Below, one piece after another: positions 53,001 to 64,000 of a stretch of DNA of 64,000 bases. The notes under the pieces were generated by a model. The model was given only the letters and a program-made list of their open reading frames with translations, made no database searches and was not told the origin of the DNA. Position numbers and translations under genes: made by a program. The stretch lies in the NCBI GenBank assembly GCA_964019165.1, contig OZ025271.1, positions 13,247,759 to 13,311,758 on the forward strand, read 5' to 3'. This DNA is from Mastigias papua (lineage: Eukaryota > Cnidaria > Scyphozoa > Rhizostomeae > Mastigiidae). Each line of letters starts with the position of its first letter. Position 1 is the first letter of the stretch.

Positions 53001-55869
53001 TATGATTAATGACATATATAAATTATTTTTTATCCAGCCTCTACTTGCGGATAATTCCACTATCGTAAACGAGGTAGATTGATTGCAAGATGGCGTCTTA
53101 AAATGTTGTCTCGTGCTATCAAAACAATCTCATCAGAATTGCAATTATTAGTGTAAACAGCTAAGTCATTCAGGTAGATATGTAATGGAGAACATTGGTT
53201 TGCTTGTATTTCTGATTGATCGACGGATCTTGCTATATGCGAACACTGCTATCATATTGTGCCAATCGTCAGGCCAGTTTGCAAGTTAAGGAAAAAGCCA
53301 TATATTGTATGGAAAACAGGTGAGTAAATTGAGTATAAATATATATATATATACCGAACTGCACTAACATATGTTGCCCCTTCCTTGTAAGTATGGATGT
53401 TTATTTCTTTGCATGTGGTGAAGCGCAATAACACGTTTAGTTTTAAGTTATTTACATTTGCATTTCAAACTAAATTTATATACTCATAGTTGACTGGACG
53501 ACGCTTGACTATCACTGGTTAACCGTATGTGTAGAAAAACAATCAGTTTGTTATTGCTGTTAGGACATGCTGGGTCATTTGGAAAGTTTTGTTTTCGAAT
53601 TTTTGGTTGTATAGATTTTTCTTAGGGATATATACATTTGGCTGTAAACATTAGTTTATTTTGAACAAAGTCTTGAGTAACACAACGTAATGATTTTGTG
53701 GCTTTTCAGTTCAATAGTTTATTTCAAATCTTTGTTGGGACACTAGATTGCATATAGTCATCTCAGGAGATAAACAATCTAAAATGAAAAGAGATATGTA
53801 AAAATTCAGCCCTAGAAAATGCAGTCTTCAATGATTTGGAGAAAACAAATGTCACACTGTCTCCCCTAGGCACCAGCCATGGTTGGGCCTCTGAGGGGGA
53901 GGTATCATGAAGCAAGTGAAAGCAGCTACCATAACTAAATCTAAGAGGTCTGCTGGCTCTAGCCCTCAGAAATACTTGGTAGGCAACTAAACTTGCACAG
54001 GTCAGCATTTTTCTTGAAGCATTCTTCAAACTGTTATTTTCAAGGGCTTGTTTCACTGTTAAGCCTCTCCGCTTATACAATGCTGTATGGCCCTTGCCTT
54101 TGACATCTGTAGAATGCAGGTCAACAGGTCATGTAAAATGCATGATAACAGGTCATGTAGAATGCAGGTCAGACTGGCAGCTACTTGTATTGTTATGAGG
54201 AGGCCATTCAGTTCAATCTATGTCATATTGAAGAAAGGCTTGGAGGACATGAATAAGTTCATCAAAGAATCTGATAATGTTTCCAGATAATATGTTGATT
54301 TCTTGGTCAAGCAGTCATGATGCTTGTCCATATCAATATGCAATAATCAGACTGCTGTGTGCTTACTTTGTAACTAGCTTAGCATTTTGTGTTTTGACCG
54401 AATTTTCTATGAAACATCTCAGGTGATATTTTATTGAAATTGGAATCAGGTATGTTGAATTCTGACCCTTGTGTGTATAGCACATTGTAGTACTGACTGG
54501 ATTTTACAATGTGCTTGGGACACATTGTATTATATGGGTGTTTCACTCAGCCCTAGACTTGAAACATTTGCCAGAATGCATGGGGATTAATTTCCAAGGT
54601 AAAGATAATAGCATATTTAATAGCAGTATCCAAATCTACCTTTGTCATCTCCACAATTTCTTGGAATAACTGGATCAAAATCAACAAATAGCAACAGTAT
54701 AATAGTGAACTTCCAAATAAAATTTTTGTAAACAATATGAATACAATCTTTTATGACTGGTTTCTACAACATATTTTTAATAAATAACATAAGTGATCTG
54801 GATTACTCCAACTCTCCCACATTCCATAATCTCCAATGGCCAATGTTTACAAGTGTATGTGTGCCTCTCTACTTCTCCATTTCATTAGTTCTTCTCTCTT
54901 TATTTGGTCAAATCCTCATTTACACTGTTTTCTGCACATTCTATTCCCTCACTTGACAATCAGTTAGTACTTGCAAGCTGTGTAGAACTGAAAAGCAAAC
55001 AATATACAGCAGGTGGATGCAAGTCTTTCCCACTGACTTGACCACTTAAAAATTTCCATGTATTTTGTCTGTTGTGTGCCATGATCTGCATTGTATTTCA
55101 CCTGGTAACCTGCTTTTATAGTGGCCCCCTTGTTCTAGGTTATTTGTTGAAGCATAAAATTTGCTTAGTTATGAAATAACTGTAACTATGTTCGTTTGGG
55201 TTACTTAACTTGCCCTTTGTGCAAGGCATTGGGTGAGTGTCCAGAAATATTTCCAACTTTCCACTTGCTGTCAAATCTTCATCTTAACCTTTCCTCTTTT
55301 AAGACAATCAAAAGTAGCCAAAGTTCTTAAACTCTGCATTGTGTATATCTCAAAAACTTGAAATGTAAAAGGAATATGCATTTCATTATCAATGTCTCAT
55401 TAACTAAAAACTTTGTTAAAGCTGTATTGTTAATGCAAATTACTAAACCTTCCTCAAGTACAACAAAGAGAGCAAAATCTTAATCTGGCTCAGATCTGTA
55501 GAGCTGTGACTTTTTCTGGACTCTGCATTTTGTTGTGTCCATATGGTTTCAAATGATGTAGGATGGAGGAGGGGAGTAGATCATAATATGGGTGTCCAAA
55601 ATGCAAGTTTGTCTTAACTTTTGTTTCATGATCTTATTGAGATATTTGCTCATTTTATGTACTCTTAGATGAACCAGTTTCATACTTCCAAATTCTTACT
55701 TTTAATCCCTCTTGATAGAGTTTTTCCCCCTACTGAGATGTACATATCAATAACAATGATTTGTTTTATATTTTCTTTTCAAATCCAAGACAGACTGTAA
55801 TCTTTTACTCACTTGCTCACAAATAGACATTTTGGTTCCTTATTCACCTTGGCTCTCTGATGACTTAAT
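50078..55869. other. Long gene-poor stretch
   Basis: No exon, RNA gene or element with paired ends could be supported. Short repeats of AGGTCATGTAGAATGCAGGT type occur near 54115-54170. (TA)n is at about 53338-53353. Longer open frames (for example 52108-52377) match nothing I know. Confidence 0.4.
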
Positions 55870-56580
55870 ATTCAATCAGCTTTATGTATATTTGGTCACA
55901 AATATATTATTATATGAGCATCAGTCTGATCTTCAACTATTGCAGCTTGTTAATACAGCCCATACGGTTAACACCAATGATTTATACTAGAATAAAAATA
56001 CAAGAAATTACACTAGTCTGATTGTAATTGACTTGAAGAAGGATTTCAACATAATTGATCTGGAAGCCCAACTCAAAAATGAAAATGTATGAAGTACTTT
56101 ATCTTGTGCATGATTGGCTCATAACAAGCTTGTATAACAGTAAGCAATTTTGCTGTGTAAATGTCACTCCCTCTTATGTTAAAGAAACAATTTATGGAGT
56201 TCCTGTAAGCTACTGCCTTCATCCATATCCACTCTTTATGTACATCAATGATTTGCCTCTTTCTTTGCAGAAATCTACTCTCAGCATATATGCTGGCCTT
56301 TCAATGAGTAAATTGGATGCACTCTGCAAAGCTTGCATGTGGGATTGTTTGCGCATGCTAAAAATTCAATTTTTAGAGCTTTCCTTAGTACTTGGATGCA
56401 TACTTTTGATAAAACTGGAGCGAGTGACAAATAGAGTGCACAAATTGAGCTGGGCACGTGCCTGTGCATTCATGTGCCATCATGCACATCTCATTGAAAG
56501 CCTTGTATATGCCAATGATACACCCCTTTCTCTCTCTTCAGAACACTGCAATGAACTACACTTCCCCTAAACTTAAATCA
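55870..56580 (+). pseudogene. Broken LINE reverse transcriptase (CR1/Jockey-type)
   Basis: A frame near 55910 reads LLYEHQSDLQLLQ, then TSLIVIDLKKDFNIID (RT motif A region, usual DLKKAFDTID). Then come HDWLITSLYNSKQFCCVN, a damaged motif B (GVPVSYCLHPYPLFMYINDL for the usual GVPQGS.LGPLLF) and LSLQKSTLSIYA, where the catalytic YADD is lost (YAGL). A second phrase, LVYANDTPLSLSS, follows at about 56505. Frame changes throughout, so dead. Confidence 0.82.
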
Positions 56581-57879
56581 ATTGAAGTTGCAAGACTGAC
56601 TTCATGTATATAAACTTTCTTTGAGTGTTGTGAGGGTACAGCCACTTTGTTATAGTCTCTGCTCCAAACATCTGTAAGAATGACAGCCACCATGAAAACC
56701 AGAAGATAGTTAGCTCAACTAGGACAAACATCATAGTTACAAGCCTTTTGGAATATGTTGAAGTAAGATTTTACATGTCTAATCATGACATGACAATGAA
56801 AGGCTTCCATTATAAGTTACCGGTTTTTGTTTCCTCCTAATTAGTAACCATGGAGGAGAAAACTGACTTGCCTAAGAAATTCAAGCATTGTTTGTACTCA
56901 GTGTAAATCAGGCTGCTCCCTGAAAGGTTCTTGATTGAGCACAAGTGTTCAAAATATGATTGTTTTTAGAGCATGATTTATTGACCACCAGGAATCTTGA
57001 TGTTGCATCTTAAGAACATCCTTTCTCTTTATCACAGGCAAAGACTTCCCTAAATTTCTATTCAAATCATCATTAAACTAATTGTTTAAGACCATGTGTA
57101 GGTCTGGGTAATGCAGAATCATCTTTTCTCACACTGCTGAGTTGATAGTCATACCCTGCAAGTGAATCACAACTTGTAATTCAGCACTCTTCTTATATGC
57201 TAGGTAGGAACAGTCCTAGGTTGGAGTCCTAAATTTGGTTTGCTTTTCTTAAGTCTTGTCTATATAGTTTGAAAGCATTCTTAAGAGGGGTGCAAAACAG
57301 AGCTCCCAACCTGTTCAAGGATATCAGTTTCTGGGGCACCTTTGGTTTGCTCAGGCAAGACCTGATAGATATTTAATTTCTTGGTTTCCTATATAAAGTA
57401 TATTTGAAAGATATCTCCATTTTGTACATCTTCTTTCAATGCCCACTGTTAATCCACCTGGAATGTCTTGTGTTTTCTTAGAAACCATTGAGAAAAATAC
57501 TCTCACTGCAAGCATTTGATTGTATTCCTCACTATTGGCACAATATTTGCCAAATCAAAAATAATTTAAGTTTCAGATTGCATGATGGTGGATGGTTAAC
57601 TTGGCCAATAGAGTATCAATTAGTTCCCCTGTAAAATCAGAAAATCATAATCATGGCTGGTCAACTATTAGTGACTTTGTAGAAGGAAGACAGCTACAAT
57701 GATAGTGCAGATTTTTAATTCACTGACTGTGAATCAATAATTGACATCTTGCAAGAAATTCAACAGACAATGCTGCTAGAGTTGTAAGCAACAACCAATA
57801 TCATGCTTCTTCTGCTCCTGCAACCCAGAATCTTTGTTATTCAATAAGCAGTGACCTTGTCAGAAAAGAAACAGCCACA
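56581..57879. other. Probable decayed LINE interior or spacer
   Basis: It lies between the RT part and the C-terminal tail of the same LINE type. I cannot read protein motifs here. Confidence 0.35.
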
Positions 57880-58170
57880 TTTACATACAATTCTTTAAAT
57901 TCACTAGCCCAGGCATATGTGAGAGACTTACATAGAATTACATAGTTGTAAATGCTTTACTACATTAGAACAGTTAATATGCTCATCAGAAACTGGTCTT
58001 ACATTGCACATCCTAAAAAATCCAATGGCCAGAAGCGTTTTATAATCATAGTGCAAAAATGTGGAACAATCTAGAAACAGAAACAAAACTTGCACCCACC
58101 CTCAAAAGCCTGCAAGGACTCTGATACAGATTTGATGTCAGATCTACATTCCTTCTTTAGTCTATTAGTT
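57880..58170 (+). pseudogene. LINE C-terminal tail
   Basis: From 58047 a frame reads HSAKMWNNLETETKLAPTLK then SLQGL and stops at 58124. This is the 'a.lWN.L......aps...FK' ending of LINE ORF2 proteins. Its strand and place suggest it belongs with the RT remnant at 55870-56580. Confidence 0.7.
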
Positions 58171-58992
58171 TTGCAAAATATATTTTGAATTAGGCATGTA
58201 AGCATCTTTTGTTCTTAATCCTGCATTTATTTAGTTTTCATTTTTATTTATATTTTATGTTGATTTTTAAGTTAAAGCAGAATCAGCAATGATTTGTTAC
58301 AAGCTATGGTTTTTGACTATACACTAGAAACTCTTCAACTATCAGTTTTGTAGATTGTGGTTGAAGTTTTAGACCCCAAACCCCCATTGATTAATCTATA
58401 TCATTAGAATCTCTATCTCTATATCAATCAGAGATCATGCTCTCTTTTTTATGCAAAGGAGATATTCTGTTGCTACATAGTCCATCTCGAATGTACCATT
58501 TACTTGTTACTTCCAACAAATGACCTGTCATGTTGTCAAAATTGGGTGAAGTTCAGACTACTCTATTTTCAGAACAAGAAGAGATGTTGAGCTAAAATTT
58601 CCAAATCTTGTTTATCTCTTGGTTATCTATCTTACATTTAAAAATCAACTAGCACTACGATGGTTGGTTACATGTCCACTGATTTTGTCCCTCTTGGATG
58701 TTAAATACCCCTTATACACTGTTTCGTTGAAAAGCCACTGTATGCAGTATACATTGTCACATTGGCAACCTGGAATCTGACACCCCCCTCTTCAATAAAA
58801 TATTCTGGTGTCAGCACTGGGCCGATATTGTTATGTTAAGTTAAAGACTATATTGTTGACAAATTTAGTTACCACAGTAACTTTGGATGCATGAAATCTA
58901 ATGTTTTCAAGGGAGGGGCCAAACCCTATATTGTCAATGCATACATCTCTTGTATACAGCCAGGATCCCTCCATAATTCCAGCACAGGTCCC
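58171..58992. other. No gene seen
   Basis: AT-rich spacer. Confidence 0.4.
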
Positions 58993-59496
58993 ATGATTGA
59001 TTGGCATCATTAATCAGTAATCAATCACAGATTTGTATGATCTGTGCTCTTTATTGTGATCTCACATGCTATCCCCATGATTGATTGGCATCATTAATCA
59101 GTAATCAATCATAGATTTGTATGATCTGTGCTCTTTATTGTGATCTCACATGCTATCCCCATGATTGATTGGCATCATTAATCAGTAATCAATCACAGAT
59201 TTGCATGATCTGTGCTCTTTATTGTGATCTCACATGCTATCCCCATGATTGATTGGCATCATTAATCAGTAATCAATCACAGATTTGTATGATCTGTGCT
59301 CTTTATTGTGATCTCACATGCTATCCCCATGATTGATTGGCATCATTAATCAGTAATCAATCACAGATTTGCATGATCTGTGCTCTTTATTATGATCTCA
59401 CATGCTATCCCCATGATTGATTGGCATCATTAATCAGTAATCAATCACAGATTTGCATGATCTGTGCTCTTTATTATGATCTCACATGCTATCTTT
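58993..59496. repeat. 84-bp tandem array, six copies
   Basis: Units begin ATGATTGATTGGCATCATTA at 58993, 59077, 59161, 59245, 59329 and 59413. Differences are few (TTGTATG or TTGCATG; TTATTGTG or TTATTATG). Each unit holds the inverted repeat TGATTGATT/AATCAATCA and a smaller one, CAGAT/ATCTG. Confidence 0.97.
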
Positions 59497-61248
59497 ATTG
59501 TGCATAGAACACATTCAATTTTTGGATGTATGCTCTTTGATTTTATGATATTTTGATATGAAAAGTTAGTTCTTGTTATTTCTGGCATAGTTGATTGAAT
59601 TTTAGTTTAAATGACTGTCAGATATTTATCAATAGAAATGATGTCAAATCAACGAGCTTAAGTAGTTGTTCATCTTAGTTCTATAACTTATAGAAATGTG
59701 AACATGTATTGATAAGTTATTGAGAAATTCCTTTGACATCATTTGTCAAATGTTGTTTGTAGTTGTATTGAAATCACATTTGTAAAAGTGTCAACTAAAT
59801 TAAATAATAATTAGAAGGACATTTTGTTTTTTACATGCAATGGTAGTTTGTAAAGCCTTATGAAGTCTGCATATTACCAATGATCAATTGAATTGTCTGT
59901 TTGTTGTTTTCCCTGATCTCTTTTTTCAAGTACTCTAGAGCTGTTATGGATATTTTTTCATCAACTCAATAGAGCCTTTAGTCATATAAAAAAGTCATTT
60001 CCTACTTGACCCTGACACACATGTCAAAATTGAGAATATCAATGTTTATTGTCTAAAATTGAGAACATTAATTTCCATATCTGTTTATTCCATAATATTA
60101 CTTTTTCTTCAACTAGAAGTATATTTTGGTATTTGGTGCTATAGTGTTAGAAAATGTAGATGATGTGTGGCAAGCCTGCTCAAAGATTTGTCCATTAAGT
60201 GTTTGCATGTTTTTTATTCATGGTGCAAAAGAGAGGGTACCCTTCTGCACAAAATAATTCAAAACTAATGGTGACATATAAAAATGACATATGAAATTTA
60301 TCATCAAACTTGAAAGATGAGTGATAAAAATTCTGTTAGTATTTTTCTGTATTTATCTCTAAATATTATTATTCAAGTCTTGATTGTTTTTAGATAATTG
60401 CCCCTGTTTACCTTCATTGAGAAATTGACACCAAATCACACATCATGGCAACTTTATAGGATGATCCAACAACTGACTAACGCCTTGATCAAATATTTCT
60501 GGCATGTGAATCCTCCACAAACCTTATTTTGCTACGCTCCTGTTTATCGTTTTATCTTTACTCGTTGTCCTCCAATTTTAGTATGCACATATACACAGTT
60601 CTAAAATATTTGTACCTCGATGACCTGATACTGTACTTGGCTGTCCTAGATTTTACGGCATTTTAACATATTAGACACCCAATCCTGCGTTTTCCTAAAT
60701 TGTTTTGATTGTCTCTACATTTATGTGATTTTTAAAGTTGTAGTATACTCTTATAAACAGTTGTAAAATCTCATGGTAGATTTTGGCTTTTCTTGATGTC
60801 ATGACATTTAACATTCGTACTGATCTCAATTCAAGAGGGAATTTACTTTGATTGGTCATATATTTATGATAAGATTAAATACAGTAATCGTTTTAAATTC
60901 TGACCGTTTTCCACTATTATCAATAGTGTTTTGAGACTTGATTTTGCTTCTCATCGGCTGTTTTGATAGGCCATCGCTCATTTGGATTCTATTTTATCAA
61001 TTGGACTTTGACCATGAGATCCAAATACATACTTCAATCTCCCATATACAACTTCATACAATAGTCTCTCTCTGCTACTTCGATAAAATACTTCAGATTT
61101 TTGGACAAAACACAGTCTTTTCAAGCCAAAACATTAGCTTCTTCACACTTAAGATTTCTCTTACTTTCTTTGAAACAGCCACGGGGCTAACGACAAAGCG
61201 GCAAAATGCCGCCAGAATTTGCAGAACAATAGTATCTATTGTTATTGA
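59497..61248. other. No gene seen; upstream of the promoter candidate
   Basis: Two inverted CCAAT boxes (ATTGG) occur near 60851 and 61000, extending the cluster on the other strand. The open frame at 60938-61309 overlaps the promoter candidate and is not supported as coding. Confidence 0.4.
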
Positions 61249-61715
61249 CCAATTAGATTGCTCTATTTTAGCCCTTTTGGCGGCCGAGGCTAGAGCCGTC
61301 ATCTACTGATTTTAGAGCAAAATTAGCAGCCCTTGGCCGCGAAATTGGCCGCAACTGGACTTTTTGGGACTCTTTTGTTTTTTCAACCAATCAGATTCCA
61401 GTATTCTGCTGTTGATTGTTTATTTACCCAATGAAATGGCATTATTTTACAATAGGCGATTATGCAAACAACCAATCAACATATAGTATTTGAATATTCC
61501 TGTTTGTTCTCTACCCAATGAGATTTGATCAATTGATTGAATTGTTGGCCAATCACAGACCATCAGTTGAAGTAGCATTGAAGTATCGTCCAATCAGGTA
61601 GTTCTATTTTCAAATTTTCTATTGTATTTTCCTTTGTTTTCTAGCCAATCAAGGAAGTTCAAATATCGTCGTTATCAGCCTCATTTCCGGCCTCCAGTTC
61701 AGCAGAAAGACGGGG
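61249..61715 (+). promoter_or_regulatory. Promoter candidate with eight CCAAT boxes, then first exon
   Basis: CCAAT occurs on the plus strand at 61249, 61387, 61438, 61472, 61515, 61559, 61590 and 61645, several in the extended forms ACCAATCA or GCCAATCA. Such clusters are bound by NF-Y. Next comes ATTTCCGG at 61683-61690, an ETS/GABP-type site. The donor GACGGGG|GTAAGA then ends a likely non-coding first exon at 61715. No TATA box is evident. GC content rises locally (GCGGCCGAGG near 61280). Start site and gene identity are unknown. Confidence 0.55.
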
Positions 61716-61797
61716 GTAAGAAATCGGTTTTATTAATATTTCTTGATTGATCTATAGTTCGTCTACTTACAAGTTAAGACTAAGTTATACTCTACTT

Positions 61798-61870
61798 GGC
61801 CTAATCGATGTAAGAGTTGTAAAGATAAGTATGTAGAACTTATATTTACAACTCTTACATCTATTAGACC
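61798..61870. ncRNA. 73-nt hairpin, precursor-microRNA-sized
   Basis: Arms 61798-61829 and 61839-61870 pair at 29 of 32 positions around a 9-nt loop (TATGTAGAA). Size, stem length and small loop fit a microRNA precursor, and it lies in the proposed first intron. A MITE remnant could look the same, so the class is uncertain. Confidence 0.35.
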
Positions 61871-62076
61871 ATTACAAATATTGCCCAAGAGACTAAGTTA
61901 ATGAAGTGAAGGGTGTCTTAGTTCATCACTGAGTTTAATCAAAGGTCAACAAAACAGCCCTATTGATTTTCAGACAAAACCCTCTGAAAATAGACACCCA
62001 AACACAACATTAAATTAGTCTCAAGGACAAACTAAGTGTTAATAGTAGGATAGGAAGACAATAAGGACTCCAGATG

Positions 62077-62313
62077 AACATAGCCAAAAACAAGGTTAGC
62101 GAATGTATATTAGGATATAGCTGAAATCTATATGGAGTGCTCTAAGCAAGGGGTTCTTCAAAACTGCCTTATGGAATCGCTGAGAGAAAGTGAAATGGTG
62201 AGCTCAAACATCCTACTTTCTCTCAAAACTTAATATATTGAGTAATTTAAAAGATAAGTTTATGGGGATTGCAATACTGATTGGGTTCGCTAACACCTGT
62301 TTATGGCTATGTT
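62077..62313. mobile_element. MITE with AACATAGCC ends, 237 bp
   Basis: The left end AACATAGCCAAAAACAAGGT (then TAGCGAA) mirrors the right end TTCGCTAACACCTGTTTATG (then GCTATGTT). The inverted repeats are about 27 bp with a few mismatches. No clear target duplication. It lies in the proposed first intron. Confidence 0.6.
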
Positions 62314-62487
62314 TAAACATCTTAAAATAGGTATTGACACACAAGCAAATCATATAACTGCTAAACTGTTCATTAAACGCTAAGAAGTACTCGAATTTGA
62401 GTGAAAGGTAGTCCCTCTTCTGTTCTTTATTGTCATCTTCTTCTTCCTCTTTTTCTTTTTAATCTTCTTCTCCTTCTTCTTCTACAG

Positions 62488-62612
62488 TCCTTTAACTTTC
62501 TATTCAGCATATATCGTGGTGGATTGTTAGCTGAGAAAAGAATGAAAAAGGCAGCAAAGCGATCTATGGTTTGGAAGATAATCATTGTATTTCTTCAAAA
62601 TAAAAGAGAGAT
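62488..62612 (+). CDS. Candidate second exon with start codon, gene unknown
   Basis: A very strong acceptor, a 50-nt CT tract ending TTCTTCTACAG, precedes it, and a strong donor, AGAT|GTAAGTT, follows. The ATG at 62542 has A at -3 and opens a frame of 23 codons plus two bases (MKKAAKRSMVWKIIIVFLQN then KRE), so splicing would be phase 2. The peptide is basic with one short hydrophobic run and is too short to identify. Support comes only from splice signals and from lying behind the CCAAT-rich promoter candidate. Later exons would lie beyond the window or were not found. Confidence 0.4.
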
Positions 62613-63560
62613 GTAAGTTATTTAATCCAGTTTATTCATTGTTATGTATTTTAGAGTGATATATTTTAATGACGAATTATGTAATGCCAATCGAAAATAT
62701 CTCTCCAAGTCTGCAAAATTTCTGCAATCAGCCCAAATGTATGTTTTATGTTTGTTCAGTATTCAGCACGAAACAAAACGATAACTTCAATAAACATTTC
62801 TTTGAAAGCTGTAAGGGAAACGCTTTTACTCAGACATATTGTTACATGAATGTTCAGGATACAGAACCAGTGAATCTCTCTACATGCAATACATTTTGCA
62901 CAATATGATTTCAGTCGTTTCTAACTTTGAGATATGGAAATATATGTGTGTTATGTCACCCAATGTAACAAGTTGACTTGATTGAGATTAAGGTAAAAAA
63001 AGAGATGATGAAATAAAATGATGACAATCTTCAGCTTACAGAACTTCTGAATTTGATTAAAAGCAATAATTGTTTAGCTTAATGTTATATGCTTCTGTTC
63101 TATTATTGAGAAGTGCAAAAATACTCGGCTTGTCCCGCACTAGTTATGAGCCTCATTGATATGAAATTAAAATAAAAAGAGATATGATACCTCAGAAAAA
63201 CTATAAAAGTAACATTACGTCATGTTTGGAGTATGAGAGGAACCATGTTGTTAAATAAATTAGAAGGCAAATGATGTTCAGTTTATGAGAGGAAACATTG
63301 AGGTGAAGAAATTGGAGGGCAACTGAACAGTTCTTCTCTTCATCACATATTTTTTCTGGCTCGAACTTAAAAATACTCCTTTTTTCTTTATTGTTTTGTG
63401 GTCCTTGAAATCTAAAGCTCTGATTCATATAAAAGAAATGAAAGTAAATAAACTTGAAACAATTAATTAATCTTTGTTACCTGGTTCATTTGTTGAAATG
63501 TTGAATTTAAAAGAGGAAATTGTTTCTATGCTTCCAAGCACGTTCATAAAATACATTGAT
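62613..63560 (+). other. Presumed intron or spacer
   Basis: The open frames here (62669-62908 plus, 63201-63428 minus) are unrecognised. An acceptor-like TTTTAG at 62654 would make an intron of only 42 bp, which I consider too short. Confidence 0.35.
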
Positions 63561-63720
63561 GATTAACATTAGATGAATTATTTTCTACCTCCAACCTTCA
63601 AAACCCTTAACTACATCATCCATCCACCATCATCCATACACCACCAACCATCAAAACTAACCAGACCCTAACCAATATTGCTATTCTCAACACACTGCTT
63701 AAATTCATCTAATGTTAATC
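63561..63720. repeat. 19-bp perfect inverted repeat, possible small MITE
   Basis: GATTAACATTAGATGAATT (63561-63579) and its exact reverse complement (63702-63720) bracket a C-rich 122-bp centre with CCATCCACC-type motifs. No target duplication is seen. Confidence 0.55.
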
Positions 63721-64000
63721 AACAAAGGCTTTCAGATAGTTTTTCATTTTTCTGCTAGTTCATTTCTGTAATAATTCTAGTCGTCCTCGTTCTTTCAGCT
63801 TTTATCATTAATCAAAGAGAACCAGATAACAAAGTTAAAATGATATTTCAGATGTGTAATCACTTCTCAATTGTCATGATTCAGTTTTATCCACTTTTTC
63901 CTATCTCGATCCTGATTTTTATATCTATGTTCAAATTGGTATTATTTTCCCTGACATAACAGAATCCATGCTATGTCTCTTATTCTTTGGCCATAGTGAT

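Noticed and set aside
53763..54080. 105-codon minus-strand frame
   Set aside because: It has no ATG start, no supported splice sites and no recognisable domain. Left unannotated.
60938..61309. 123-codon open frame as a possible gene
   Set aside because: It overlaps the CCAAT-rich promoter candidate, matches nothing recognised, and is also open on the other strand.
62655..62790. Possible third exon reading on from the exon at 62488-62612
   Set aside because: The frame would continue for about 44 codons, but the intron would be only 42 bp and the acceptor is weak.

Overview
This window looks like animal nuclear DNA. It is AT-rich and gene-poor, has intron-split coding exons, several ruined non-LTR retrotransposons (LINEs), many short inverted-repeat transposons, a tRNA-derived SINE family and long microsatellites. 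There are no operons, ribosome binding sites or bacterial gene packing. The only clear host gene is an NLR-type NACHT ATPase with DZIP3-like HEPN domains. Such proteins are greatly expanded in cnidarians and some other marine invertebrates, so a cnidarian such as a coral or anemone is my best guess. That is an inference from protein style only.

Layout. 0-9.4 kb: microsatellites, an unclassified dispersed repeat in several pieces, one tRNA-derived SINE, a 482-bp MITE and one or two more MITEs. 10.2-19.3 kb, minus strand: three exons of one apparent gene, in transcription order HEPN-like, HEPN-like, NACHT. Every intron bordering them on the 5' side is in phase 1. The introns hold a LINE 3' end and a MITE nested inside another MITE. 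19.3-25.9 kb: degenerate tandem repeats, a tandem duplication of about 975 bp period, copies of a ~400-bp dispersed repeat and a palindrome-rich foldback element between 145-bp direct repeats. 25.9-29.9 kb: three broken LINE fragments of at least two clades. 31.3-32.7 kb: a long T-rich minisatellite. 33.5-33.8 kb: a perfect 63-bp inverted repeat beside (AT)n. 36-39.3 kb: an almost full-length but broken RTE/CFDP2-type LINE carrying a hAT-like MITE with a near-perfect 8-bp target duplication. 42.5-43.6 kb: eleven copies of a 97-bp unit amplified inside one copy of the dispersed repeat. 44.4 kb: a second SINE. 46.8-47.3 kb: a second copy of the 483-bp MITE. 48.8-50.1 kb: a 1.24-kb element with hAT-like ends. 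55.9-58.1 kb: another ruined LINE. 59.0-59.5 kb: six copies of an 84-bp unit. 61.2-62.6 kb: eight same-strand CCAAT boxes, an ETS-like site and two splice-bounded exon candidates, which look like the 5' end of a plus-strand gene running out of the window.

How it fits together. The HEPN-HEPN-NACHT protein is the main biology here. A signalling ATPase is joined to two HEPN folds, at least one keeping the R-x(4-6)-H signature of HEPN ribonucleases, which suggests an innate-immune sensor. The rest is mostly decayed mobile DNA. I could run no searches, so element families, boundaries and splice sites are read by eye.
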